Part shown: positions 23,997 to 33,300 of the stretch, in pieces
How positions within the stretch are numbered: the first letter of the stretch is position 1
Layout of the letters: the number at the start of each line of letters is the position of its first letter
Source of the DNA: Chlamydiota bacterium
GTDB taxonomy: Bacteria > Chlamydiota > Chlamydiia > Chlamydiales > Parachlamydiaceae
NCBI GenBank assembly: GCA_013286075.1
Contig: JABDGJ010000007.1
Location: 1-33,507, forward strand
Length of the DNA stretch: 33,507 nt
Reading direction: 5' to 3'
Notes under the pieces: model-generated
The model's input: the letters and a program-made list of their open reading frames with translations, nothing else
The model's database searches: none
What the model was told of the DNA's origin: nothing
Translations under genes and position numbers: made by a program

Positions 23997-26549
23997 GTGG
24001 AGGCAGTACAAATAGATCTACTAGCAGAGAATTTGATTAAAAAAATTAAATCTCATTTGATCGCAACGATTGGGAGAACGGTAGAAGAGGCAAGTACCAA
24101 TGAATTTTACCGAGCGTTGTGTTATGCCATCCGAGAAGAGACAATGATTAATTGGATGGCCTCTGCTCGCACAATTGCGCAAAAAAAAGTCCGTATGATC
24201 TATTACTTTTCTTTAGAATATTTGCCCGGACGTCTTTTCTTGAATAATCTCACTAACCTTTGTTCTTCCGAAGTTGTGCAGTTAGTCATCCGAAAAATGA
24301 ATCGGAATTTTCGGGATGTTTTGGAATGTGAAGATGATCCTGGCCTGGGAAATGGAGGACTAGGAAGACTAGCTTCTTGTTTTTTAGATTCTTTAGCTAC
24401 TCATCACTATCCAGCACAAGCGTATGGACTTCGATACCAATATGGAATTTTTGAACAAAAATTGGTCAATGGAGTACAAATTGAAGCCCCTGATTGTTGG
24501 TTATTGAATGAAAATCCATGGGAATTTCGAAGAGATCAACGAAGAGTCCACATTCAATTTTTTGGAAGACCAGCCTCTTCCTTCAATATGCATGGGGATG
24601 AAATCATGGAAATCTTCGAAGCAGAAGATGTAGGTGCTGTCCCTTATGATTACCCCATCGTCGGATATAGTAAGCAGTCTGATTTCTCTGTGGTTACTTT
24701 GCGTTTGTGGTCAACAAAAGATTCTCCGCGCAATTTCTTACTACAAAGATACAATGCCGGTCGATTGGACCAAGCAGCAGAAAATACAACTCTTACCGAT
24801 GTTCTTTATCCGAGCGACAATACAGATGTGGGAAAACGGATTCGGTTAAAACAAGAGTTTCTCCTCGTATCGGCATCGATCCAAGATATCATACGACATC
24901 ATTTGGCATTGTTTGGAAATCTCCGAGAATTTGCCGATAAGGTTCGTATCCAAATTAACGATACACATCCAGCTCTCGTCATTCCTGAATTAATTCGGAT
25001 CTTGAACAAAGACCATGATATTCCCTGGAAAACTGCATTTGAAATGACTACCGTGTGTACTGGTTATACAAATCATACGATTTTAAGCGAAGCACTTGAG
25101 CAATGGGACGCTTCTCTTCTCTACTATCTTCTTCCTCGCCAATACAAAATTATCGAACGAATCAATTATGATTTTTGCAATCAGATTCGAACAAGATACC
25201 CAGGAAATGAAGAAAAAATCCATTCCATGTCTATTATTGAAAATGGACGAGTCCGCATGGCAAATCTTGCCATTGTTGGATCTCATAAGGTCAACGGTGT
25301 TTCCGAATTGCATACCGATATTTTGCGTAAAACAATTTTTCGTGATTTTTATGAATATGATCCTGAACGCTTTGTGAATATTACCAACGGGATTACACAA
25401 AGACGTTGGTTATTAGACTGCAACTCTGAACTCGCCTCTTTTATTACAAAATACATTGGAGATGAATGGATCACCAATTTTAGTAAAATCAAAGAATTGA
25501 GACAATTTGCTCACCAACCAGAAATCCAAATGGAATTTTTGGAAATCAAGAAAAAAAACAAACAACGATGCATTGATTTTTTCATGCGAGAAAATCGATT
25601 ACAAGACCAATTTGGATCAGAAACTTCTTCTTTCCACTTACTCGATCCAAATTCCATATTTGATGTGCAAGTCAAAAGAATTCACGAATACAAAAGACAA
25701 TTGATGAATGCTCTGTATTTAGTGATGATCTACCACGATCTCACTTTATCCCCACAATCACACCATAAAAGAACAACTATTATAGGAGGCAAGGCCGCTG
25801 CTGGATATGAGACAGCAAAAGACATCATTCGATTTATTCATTGTATCGCAAGAAAAGTAAATCGAGATCATGCGATTGGTGGCCAATTGAGAATAGTCTA
25901 TATTGAAAATTATAATGTCACAAAAGCAGAAATGATCATCCCAGCTACCGATCTTTCCGAACAAATTTCGACTGCGAGTACAGAAGCATCTGGCACAGGA
26001 AACATGAAGATGGCAATCAATGGAGCTTTGACAATCGGAACAAGAGATGGGGCAAATATTGAGATGGAACAAGAAATTTCTCCTCAATGGTGGCCATTTG
26101 CCTTTGGAGCAAGCTCAGAAAAAATCGAGGAAATGAGAGTGCGAGGAACCTACTCTTCTAAAGATATCTATGAAGGAAACCCTAAAATTAAAAGAGCTGT
26201 AGATTCCTTGAGAGATAGATCTTTTGCTCAAAACGATGAAGAGCACCAAGTATTTAGTGATTTATATCACAAATTGATCGAAATGCATTATGGCGGAAGG
26301 CCCGATCGCTACTTCACCTTACACGATTTACAAGAATATTATGACATGCAACAAAAAGTAGAAGAATTATACAGCCAACCACTTCTTTGGGCACAATACG
26401 CTCTACATCATATTGGAGGCATGGGAAAATTTTCTTCTGATTATTCTATTGAGAAATATGCAAAAATTTGGGGTATTTCCCCTTGCAAAATCGATGAAGC
26501 TCTCCTCGATAACGTCCGCTATGATCATGCCCTCCACAGATGCTTATAA
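23997..26549 (+). CDS. glgP: Glycogen phosphorylase
   Basis: GlgP releases glucose-1-phosphate from glycogen or maltodextrin ends with PLP as cofactor. The 850-residue protein has the full family: GRTVEEASTNEFYRAL near the N-terminus, DDPGLGNGGLGRLASCFLDS, QINDTHPALVIPELIRIL, VQVKRIHEYKRQLMNAL and the PLP site EASGTGNMKMAINGALTIG with K671, followed by TRDGANIEME. Chlamydiae keep glycogen metabolism genes, and the sequence is like the chlamydial enzyme. The start is a GTG at 23997 with no clear ribosome site. An ATG seven bases earlier is out of frame and soon stops. It is a single gene, convergent to groEL, with a GC-rich repeat in the gap. Confidence 0.95.
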   Translation: MEAVQIDLLAENLIKKIKSHLIATIGRTVEEASTNEFYRALCYAIREETMINWMASARTIAQKKVRMIYYFSLEYLPGRLFLNNLTNLCSSEVVQLVIRKMNRNFRDVLECEDDPGLGNGGLGRLASCFLDSLATHHYPAQAYGLRYQYGIFEQKLVNGVQIEAPDCWLLNENPWEFRRDQRRVHIQFFGRPASSFNMHGDEIMEIFEAEDVGAVPYDYPIVGYSKQSDFSVVTLRLWSTKDSPRNFLLQRYNAGRLDQAAENTTLTDVLYPSDNTDVGKRIRLKQEFLLVSASIQDIIRHHLALFGNLREFADKVRIQINDTHPALVIPELIRILNKDHDIPWKTAFEMTTVCTGYTNHTILSEALEQWDASLLYYLLPRQYKIIERINYDFCNQIRTRYPGNEEKIHSMSIIENGRVRMANLAIVGSHKVNGVSELHTDILRKTIFRDFYEYDPERFVNITNGITQRRWLLDCNSELASFITKYIGDEWITNFSKIKELRQFAHQPEIQMEFLEIKKKNKQRCIDFFMRENRLQDQFGSETSSFHLLDPNSIFDVQVKRIHEYKRQLMNALYLVMIYHDLTLSPQSHHKRTTIIGGKAAAGYETAKDIIRFIHCIARKVNRDHAIGGQLRIVYIENYNVTKAEMIIPATDLSEQISTASTEASGTGNMKMAINGALTIGTRDGANIEMEQEISPQWWPFAFGASSEKIEEMRVRGTYSSKDIYEGNPKIKRAVDSLRDRSFAQNDEEHQVFSDLYHKLIEMHYGGRPDRYFTLHDLQEYYDMQQKVEELYSQPLLWAQYALHHIGGMGKFSSDYSIEKYAKIWGISPCKIDEALLDNVRYDHALHRCL

Positions 26550-26570
26550 TTTTTAACTCACCTTTTTTCG

Positions 26571-26668
26571 CGTGCCCGTGCCCCTGCCCGAAAAAATTAA
26601 CTTTCTGATGATTTATATTTTTAGTAATGGTTCGTAGGTACGTCCGTTCGGGCAGGGGCACGGGCACG
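26571..26668. repeat. GC-rich 22-bp inverted repeat between glgP and groEL
   Basis: A perfect 22-bp inverted repeat, arms 26571-26592 and 26647-26668, has the core GTGCCCGTGCCCCTGCCC and a 54-base AT-rich spacer. The right arm leads into a 29-base segment (26661-26689) that matches 9087-9115 in the 9.1-kb element at 28 of 29 positions, reversed. It lies 22 bases past glgP and could end its transcript, but its sequence is far more GC-rich than the region. Confidence 0.8.
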
Positions 26669-26698
26669 CACGCGGGCACGAGAAGAGGTCTAATGATT

Positions 26699-26725
26699 AA
26701 CGCAGAGACGAATAGCCTCTGCGTT
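26699..26725 (-). terminator. Stem-loop downstream of groEL
   Basis: A perfect 9-bp stem (AACGCAGAG with CTCTGCGTT) and a 9-base loop lie about 45 bases past the groEL stop on the minus strand. The sequence after it is only modestly T-rich, so strength is uncertain. Confidence 0.55.
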
Positions 26726-26768
26726 GAATGAAATTTGAAATAGTGCGCATTTTGAGCTGGAAAGAAAA

Positions 26769-28457
26769 CTACATTCCCATGCCACCCATGCCCATTCCGC
26801 CCATTCCCATACCACCCATTCCCCCCATGCCGCCCATTCCTCCCATACCATCCATTCCATGAGATGGGTGAGAAGCTTTTGGTTGAGGTTTATCAGCGAT
26901 CATAGCAGCCGTGGTTAATAACAATCCGGAAACAGAAGCCGCATTGAGAAGAGCCATTTTAGTGACTAATACAGGGTCAACGATACCGGCCTTCAGTAAG
27001 TCCTTAAACTCATCTGTTAGACCATCATAACCATATGCACCTTCTGATTCATAGATTTTTTCTGCGACCAAGTTTCCTTGCTTTCCGCAGTTATTAGCAA
27101 TGGTGATGGCAGGAGCAAAAGCAGCTTCTCTTACAATGGAGATTCCAATTGCTTCTTCTCCAGATGCCTTGAGTGTATTTAGACTTTTTACAGCTCGAAG
27201 CAAAGCAACTCCTCCTCCTGGAACAATCCCTTCTGCTACTGCAGCACGAGTAGCGTGGAGTGCATCTTCAACACGGGCTTTCTTTTCCTTGAGTTCAGTT
27301 TCTGTAGCAGCTCCCACATTCACAACAGCTACTCCTCCTACGAGTTTAGCTAATCGCTCTTCCAATTTTTCTCTATCATATTTAGAAGTGGAAGAATGAT
27401 TGATTTCAGCTTTGATTTGAGAAATCCGATCCTTGACTTCTCGGACATTTCCAGCTCCGTCAATAATCGTAGTCTCTTCTTTTGAAATCTTAACTGTTTT
27501 TGCCTGGCCGAGAACTTCTGCTCCTACTTCTTCCAGTTTTAGGCCCACTTCTTCTGATACAACTTTTGCTCCCGTGAGAACAGCGATATCTTGCAACATG
27601 GCTTTGCGACGATCACCAAATCCAGGCGCCTTTACTGCACAAACAGGCATGCCTCCCTTGATTTTATTGACAACGAGAGTAGCCAATGCTTCCCCATCAA
27701 TTTCCTCGGAAACGAGAAGTAAAGGACGATTTCCTTTTGCCATTAGTTTCTCGAGTAAGGGAACTAATTCTTTTGCTGTGGAAATTTTTTTATCGACGAG
27801 AAGAATTTGGGCGTTGGTCAATTCTGCCATCATCAGTTCTGGATTTGTAATAAAATAAGGGGAAGCATATCCCTTGTCAAATTGCAATCCTTCTACATAA
27901 TCAACAGTAGTTTCAATTCCCTTGGCTTCTGCTACAGAGATAATGCCATCTTTGCCTACTTTTTCCATGGCTTCTCCAATAATTTTACCAATTTCGTGGT
28001 CATTATTTGCAGAAATTGTGGCAATTTGTTTGATCTCTTGGGCAGTGCTAATCGGGGTAGCCAAAGAATTAAGAGCATGGATCATTGTTTCTACTGCAAG
28101 ATCAATCCCCCGTTTCAAACCCATTGGATTTGCTCCAGCAACTACATTCTTCATTCCGGCGGAGTAAATAGCTTCTGCTAATACAATCGCTGTTGTTGTT
28201 CCGTCTCCTGCTGTATCGTTCGTTTTGGATGCCACTTGATTCACCAACTGCGCGCCCATATTCTCAAATTTGTCCTTTAGAGCTATTTCGTTAGCAACCG
28301 TAACACCGTCTTTTGTGGAGATTGGAGAATTAAATTTATTAATGACCACATTGCGACCCTTGGGTCCCAGAGTGACCTTCACTGCTCTTGCTAGGGTAGT
28401 GATTCCTTTAGAAATTGATTTCAGAGCTTTTTCACTAAATTGTAATATTTTTGGCAT
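26769..28457 (-). CDS. groEL: Chaperonin GroEL (groES-linked copy)
   Basis: GroEL is the 60-kDa chaperonin that folds proteins in a double ring with GroES. The 562-residue protein has [41 protein letters not shown] and [10 protein letters not shown], all standard, and a C-terminal glycine-methionine tail of about 28 residues with GGM repeats, longer than in E. coli. Chlamydiae usually have three groEL genes, and the copy beside groES, as here, is the canonical one. It lies 33 bases after groES with an AAAGGT ribosome site and belongs to the same operon, so it is expected to answer to the CIRCE site. Confidence 0.97.
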   Translation of the reverse strand: MPKILQFSEKALKSISKGITTLARAVKVTLGPKGRNVVINKFNSPISTKDGVTVANEIALKDKFENMGAQLVNQVASKTNDTAGDGTTTAIVLAEAIYSAGMKNVVAGANPMGLKRGIDLAVETMIHALNSLATPISTAQEIKQIATISANNDHEIGKIIGEAMEKVGKDGIISVAEAKGIETTVDYVEGLQFDKGYASPYFITNPELMMAELTNAQILLVDKKISTAKELVPLLEKLMAKGNRPLLLVSEEIDGEALATLVVNKIKGGMPVCAVKAPGFGDRRKAMLQDIAVLTGAKVVSEEVGLKLEEVGAEVLGQAKTVKISKEETTIIDGAGNVREVKDRISQIKAEINHSSTSKYDREKLEERLAKLVGGVAVVNVGAATETELKEKKARVEDALHATRAAVAEGIVPGGGVALLRAVKSLNTLKASGEEAIGISIVREAAFAPAITIANNCGKQGNLVAEKIYESEGAYGYDGLTDEFKDLLKAGIVDPVLVTKMALLNAASVSGLLLTTAAMIADKPQPKASHPSHGMDGMGGMGGMGGMGGMGMGGMGMGGMGM

Positions 28458-28490
28458 AATTACCTTTAACCTGAGGTTGTAGTGACTGGT

Positions 28491-28778
28491 TTACGATAGA
28501 ACTCCAAGGATATCTTCCTCAGCTACTATTAAATATTCTTCTTCATCATGCTTTACTTCAGTACCCGCATAAGAACCGAATAAGACTCGATCTCCTACCT
28601 TTACACATACAGGTTGGATCTTTCCCTCTTCATTTACCGTTCCATCTCCTGCCGCAATGACTACTCCTTCGCGAGGTGCTTCTTGCGCTGAATCGGGAAG
28701 AAGGATTCCTCCTTTAGAAGTTTTTGCTTTTGATCTTTGAATGACTAGTCGATTGCCAAGAGGCTTAATCTTAACCAT
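28491..28778 (-). CDS. groES: Co-chaperonin GroES
   Basis: GroES is the 10-kDa lid of the GroEL chamber. The 95-residue protein shows IKPLGNRLVIQRSKAKTSKG with the mobile loop KTSKGGILLPDSAQE, then GDRVLFGSYAGTEVKHDEEE and the ending LIVAEEDILGVL. An AGGAG site seven bases upstream supports the ATG at 28778. It is the first gene of the heat-shock operon with groEL. Confidence 0.97.
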   Translation of the reverse strand: MVKIKPLGNRLVIQRSKAKTSKGGILLPDSAQEAPREGVVIAAGDGTVNEEGKIQPVCVKVGDRVLFGSYAGTEVKHDEEEYLIVAEEDILGVLS

Positions 28779-28853
28779 CTTTATTCTCCTATTTTAAAAT
28801 AGTTTATCCGATCTCTCACATGGAAGAGAACTTCGCTTCTAAGTAAAGATAAA

Positions 28854-28882
28854 ATTCTAGAAACTGCCTCTATTTTTGTCAA
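28854..28882 (-). promoter_or_regulatory. Strong sigma-70-type promoter of groESL
   Basis: On the minus strand TTGACA (28877-28882), a full consensus match, and TAGAAT (28854-28859), one mismatch, are spaced by 17 bases. Transcription would start near 28847, leaving a leader of about 68 bases. Confidence 0.75.
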
Positions 28883-28897
28883 GAAGAGTTCTATTTT

Positions 28898-28924
28898 TTA
28901 GCAAATGAAGTATACGAGTGCCAA
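28898..28924. promoter_or_regulatory. CIRCE operator (HrcA site), degenerate
   Basis: The consensus is TTAGCACTC, nine bases, GAGTGCTAA. Here it reads TTAGCAAAT, a 9-base spacer, GAGTGCCAA: 14 of 18 conserved positions match and the spacer is exact. It lies 15 bases upstream of the groESL -35 box, which is unusual since CIRCE normally overlaps or follows the start. Degenerate CIRCE sites are known in chlamydiae. Confidence 0.75.
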
Positions 28925-28930
28925 TTAGGG

Positions 28931-28952
28931 CGTGTCATCAATTGATGATACG
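28931..28952 (-). terminator. Palindrome after the NamZ-like gene
   Basis: A 14-bp perfect palindrome (TCATCAATTGATGA) extended by near-complementary flanks lies directly after the NamZ-like stop codon. It may form the 3' end of that transcript, or it may be a protein site. There is no T run. Confidence 0.35.
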
Positions 28953-28954
28953 TC

Positions 28955-30202
28955 TTAATAAGAAGGAATCAAATACGGTTTTCTTTTTTCAACAAATTCA
29001 TTTGCTTCTTTCTTACAAAGAGAGCGAAGCTTCCATAAACAAGGTTTTTCTTGGAGAAGGATATGAGCAATTTCTTCTGAACCATTCACTTTATTAAACA
29101 TAACAAGTCGGTCTTTAGAATTCTCTAAAGCCTGAATAAATTCTTTGGGATACAAAAGTTTTAATACGGATAATATGCTGTATTGTGTAGTGACGGGAAA
29201 GAAATGATGCGTATCTGTAATGGTAATCAATACTCCGTGACACAATTGATTAGAAAAGCGACCGAAAAATGGAGTGAAATCATAAGGAGAAAAATGAACA
29301 CCAGGAAGTTTCAAAGCGTGAAGTTCTTTTGCCAACTGATGTGAATCGATCCATGGAGCTCCAATGACTCGAAAAGGAAAGGTGCATCCGATTCCAATGC
29401 TAACCAAGGAAAGCTCTCCAAGAATACCTGTTGTTGGGTAATAGAATGGAGTGCGCGATTCTGGAATATGAGGACTTGTTGGAATCCAGAGCAAACCGGT
29501 TTCTTCAAATGTCATAGATCGTTTCCACCCTTGCATAGGAACAACGATTAATTGGCATCCCACAGAGTATTCTGCATTAAAGTACTGTGCAAGCTCTCCT
29601 ATAGTTAAGCCGTGACAATAGGGAATGTTGGTGTAACCAACAAAGGAGCGCCATTTATTCCGAAGAATAGCCCCATCGACCAACAACCCACCCAAGGGAT
29701 TGGGTCGATCGAGTACAACCACAGGAATATGGGCTTTTACAGCTTCTTCCATTGCGTAAAAAAGAGTAGAAATATACGTATATGATCTGGCTCCAATATC
29801 TTGAATATCAAAAACGAGAAGAGAAAGGTTTGCCAGCATATCAGTCGTTGGTCTTCTCGTGTCGCCATATAAACTAAAAATGGGAATTCCATCATTGTCT
29901 CGACTATTAGGAACGTGCTTTTCTGCTAGTATAGCTCCATTAAGGCCATGCTCAGGAGCAAAAAGAGCGTCTAGTGTATAACCAAAACGAGGAGCATTTT
30001 TCTTGAAAACAGCAATTGTCGATTCTCCTTCTGAATTGATCCCCGTTTGGTTGGTAATCAGCCCTACTTTCTTCCCTAATAAAAGAGGCTCATACATTGG
30101 AGAAAAAAGGAGATCAGCTCCTACGCGAACGGTAGCCATTGCTTGTACAGTAGCTAAAAAACAGGCAATAATAATACAACAAATGATAGAGAAATATTTC
30201 AT
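28955..30202 (-). CDS. NamZ-like exo-beta-N-acetylmuramidase (DUF1343), exported
   Basis: NamZ-type enzymes (DUF1343; GH171 in the carbohydrate enzyme classification) remove terminal N-acetylmuramic acid from peptidoglycan glycan chains. From the ATG at 30202 the protein has about 415 residues and starts with a signal peptide, MKYFSIICCIIIACFLATVQ, so it acts outside the cytoplasm. I preferred this to an upstream in-frame ATG at 30268, which would put an implausible charged leader before the signal. The motifs are KVGLITNQTGIN, LFAPEHGLNG, VFDIQDIGARSYTYI, VVLDRPNPLGG, PYCHGLTIGELAQY and IPTSPHIP, all as in the family. It stands alone, divergent from putA, with its end 31 bases before the CIRCE site of groESL. 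Peptidoglycan recycling in environmental chlamydiae is a plausible role. Confidence 0.85.
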   Translation of the reverse strand: MKYFSIICCIIIACFLATVQAMATVRVGADLLFSPMYEPLLLGKKVGLITNQTGINSEGESTIAVFKKNAPRFGYTLDALFAPEHGLNGAILAEKHVPNSRDNDGIPIFSLYGDTRRPTTDMLANLSLLVFDIQDIGARSYTYISTLFYAMEEAVKAHIPVVVLDRPNPLGGLLVDGAILRNKWRSFVGYTNIPYCHGLTIGELAQYFNAEYSVGCQLIVVPMQGWKRSMTFEETGLLWIPTSPHIPESRTPFYYPTTGILGELSLVSIGIGCTFPFRVIGAPWIDSHQLAKELHALKLPGVHFSPYDFTPFFGRFSNQLCHGVLITITDTHHFFPVTTQYSILSVLKLLYPKEFIQALENSKDRLVMFNKVNGSEEIAHILLQEKPCLWKLRSLCKKEANEFVEKRKPYLIPSY

Positions 30203-30318
30203 AGTGGCAAGTGTACAAACCAGTCCAATATCTTCGCAATCGAAAAGCTTTTTTTTAAATTTGATCATTTGCTAACATCAGTCCTCATTTTTTCTTTTTT
30301 TAGGGAATAGGTAACAGT

Positions 30319-33300
30319 ATGAAAGAATCCGCATTGATCAACAAAGCCAAATTACTTATTCAAACTGTAAAGGGGAAATCTCTTTCTCCTCTTGAGCGAG
30401 AAGAGAAAGCCATTGCACTTTCTTCTCTGATCCTTCAAGAAGCAGCTCGAGTCCAAACAAAAAAAGAAAAAAAACAACAGAGCGAACTTGCAAGGATGAT
30501 GAATGATCCCATTGGAAAAACTTTTATCACCACACTTACAGATCAATGTTTCCGAAGTCAAAAATGGACCAGAGTAGCTGACCAATTGAGCTACGTCATT
30601 GAAACGATAGGAATCCCCGCCTATTTGCCTTGGTATAAAAAGTTCGCTTTACAAGCTTTTAAAATTCTTGGAAAACCTTTTTCTTTTGTCACTGTCCCTT
30701 TAACCATGCGGATGATTAGAAAAGAAACGGAAAATGTCATTTTGCCAGGAGAAGAAAAGTCTTTATTAGAGCATATCCGAAAAAGATTTCACCAACGAGT
30801 TCGGATCAATTTAAATCACTTGGGAGAAGCCATTTTAGGGGAGGAAGAAGCTCTGCGTCGTTTGCAAGTTTATTTGGATGACTTAACCAAACCCGAAATT
30901 GAGTATGTGTCGATCAAAATCTCAACAATTTATAGTCAAATTCATCTGCTAGCCTGGGAAGACACTCTAGAGATTTTATCGGAACGATTGCGCGAGCTAT
31001 ATCGAATCGCTAAAAAAAATTCTTTCAAAAGACAAGATGGAAAACAAGTTTCCAAATTTGTCAATCTGGATATGGAAGAATACAAAGATCTTCATCTGAG
31101 CGTCGCATTATTCTGCAAAGTTCTGAACGAAGAAGAATTTCACCAATATGAAGCAGGAATTGTTCTACAGAGTTATCTACCCGATTCTTTTCTCATCCAA
31201 CAAAAATTGACAGAATGGGCATTGCAACGAATAGCAGCAGGAGGAGCACCCATCAAGATTCGAATCGTAAAAGGGGCCAACCTTGCTATGGAACAGGTAG
31301 AGTCAGCTCTTCATGAATGGCCACAACCACCCTATACCTCAAAAATAGAGGTCGATGCCAATTACAAAAAAATGATGCATTACGGTTTTCTCAAAAAACA
31401 TACGCAAGCAGTTCACCTTGGAATAGCAAGCCATAATGTTTTTGATATTTCCTATGCATTGCTCTTGCGAGCAGAAAACGGAGTAGAAAACGAAGTATGC
31501 TTTGAAATGCTGGAGGGGATGGCTGACCCTATTCGAAGGGTAGTACAAGAATTAGCGGGAGATATGCTCCTCTATTGTCCTGCTGCAAAAAAAGAGGAAT
31601 TTCAAAATGCGGTTGCTTATTTGGTCCGAAGACTAGATGAAAATACGGCCCCTGAAAATTTTCTTAGACACGTTTTTGGCTTGATTCCTGGATCTTCTGA
31701 ATGGAAAGAGCAGATTCAATTTTTTGCTCAGGCTTGCAAAAAAAGTACTACGATTTCGACTCTGCCTCGACGGCAGCAAAATCGGAAAGAAGAAGACAGT
31801 TCATCACTATGTGTACACCAATTTTACAATGAACCAGACACTGATTGGTCATTGCCCGCGAATCGAGAGTGGGCGGAAGAAATTAAAAAGAAATGGGAAT
31901 CTCGGACGTTTCCAAATATTCCCCTCATCATTCAAGGACAAACTCTGGAAAATGGAGAAAAATTTGCGGTGGGATTCGATCCAGCCTTTCCAGAAGTTCC
32001 ATTATATAAATATGCCTTAGCTTCTCAAAGTCAAATAGAACTTGCTGTAACAACTGCTACATCCGCTAGCCGAGAGTGGGGAAAAACAACAGTAGAAGAA
32101 AGAATGCAAATATTGAGTAACGTAGCGCAAGAATTTCGAAAGAGTCGGAGTGATTTAATCGGTGTCATGATGGCAGATACTGGAAAAACAATAACCGAAG
32201 CTGATGGAGAAATTTCCGAAGCGATTGATTTTGCAGAATACTACCGGTTTAATTTGGGCGAATGGAATCAACTACCAGATATCCATTGGGAGCCAAATGG
32301 GGTTGTCCTTGTCACTCCTCCTTGGAATTTTCCATGCTCTATTCCCGCGGGAGGAATTCTAGCTGCTTTAGCAACAGGAAATGCAGTAATTTTTAAACCC
32401 GCCCCAGAATCTGTCTTGGTGGGATGGTATTTAGTGCAGTTATTTTGGAAAGCAGGGGTGAGTCGCTCCATACTCCAATTTATCAATTGCGAAGATGAAC
32501 CCATAGGAAGTTCTCTTATCAAAGATTCTCGCATCTCAACAGTGATTCTAACGGGAGCGACAGAAACAGCAAAATTATTTCTACGCATCCGTCCAGGAAT
32601 TCATCTCCTAGCAGAAACAGGTGGAAAAAATAGTATGGTCATCACCGACATGGCAGATCGAGACATTGCAATTCGAGATCTTCTGCAATCGGCTTTTGGA
32701 CATGCAGGGCAAAAATGCAGTGCATGCAGTCTTGCGATACTACAAAAGCAAGTCTATGAAGATACCCATTTTTTACAGCAACTGCGCGATGCAGCAACTA
32801 GTTTATCGGTAGGCTCACAATGGAATTTAAAAACAAAAGTCAATCCATTAATTCGAAGGCCTGGTCCCGCTTTATTAAGAGGTCTTACCCAATTAGAGCC
32901 TGGAGAAACATGGCTATTAGAACCCAAACAAGACAAACACAACCCTCAATTATGGTCTCCTGGAATTAAAATGGGTGTAACCGCAGATTCTTTCACTTTC
33001 CAAAACGAATTGTTTGGGCCAGTACTTGGGCTCGTACGCGCAGAAAATTTTGAAGAGGCAATGAGCATAATGAACAAAAATGCTTATGGCCTTACAGCAG
33101 GAATTCAATCTCTAGATGAGCGAGAACAAGAACTGTGGAAATCTCGAGTGGAAGCAGGAAATTGCTACATCAATCGAACCATCACAGGTGCGATTGTAGA
33201 AAGACAACCTTTTGGTGGTTGCAAAGAAAGTAGTTTTGGAAAAGGAGCAAAGGCTGGCGGTCCAAATTACTTAGTGCAACTGATGAAACCTACGCAAATT

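Noticed and set aside
26446..26679. 77-codon minus-strand open frame across the glgP-groEL gap
   Set aside because: Its start derives from the GC-rich GTGCCC repeat and its end overlaps glgP; the composition is that of the repeat and not of a protein.
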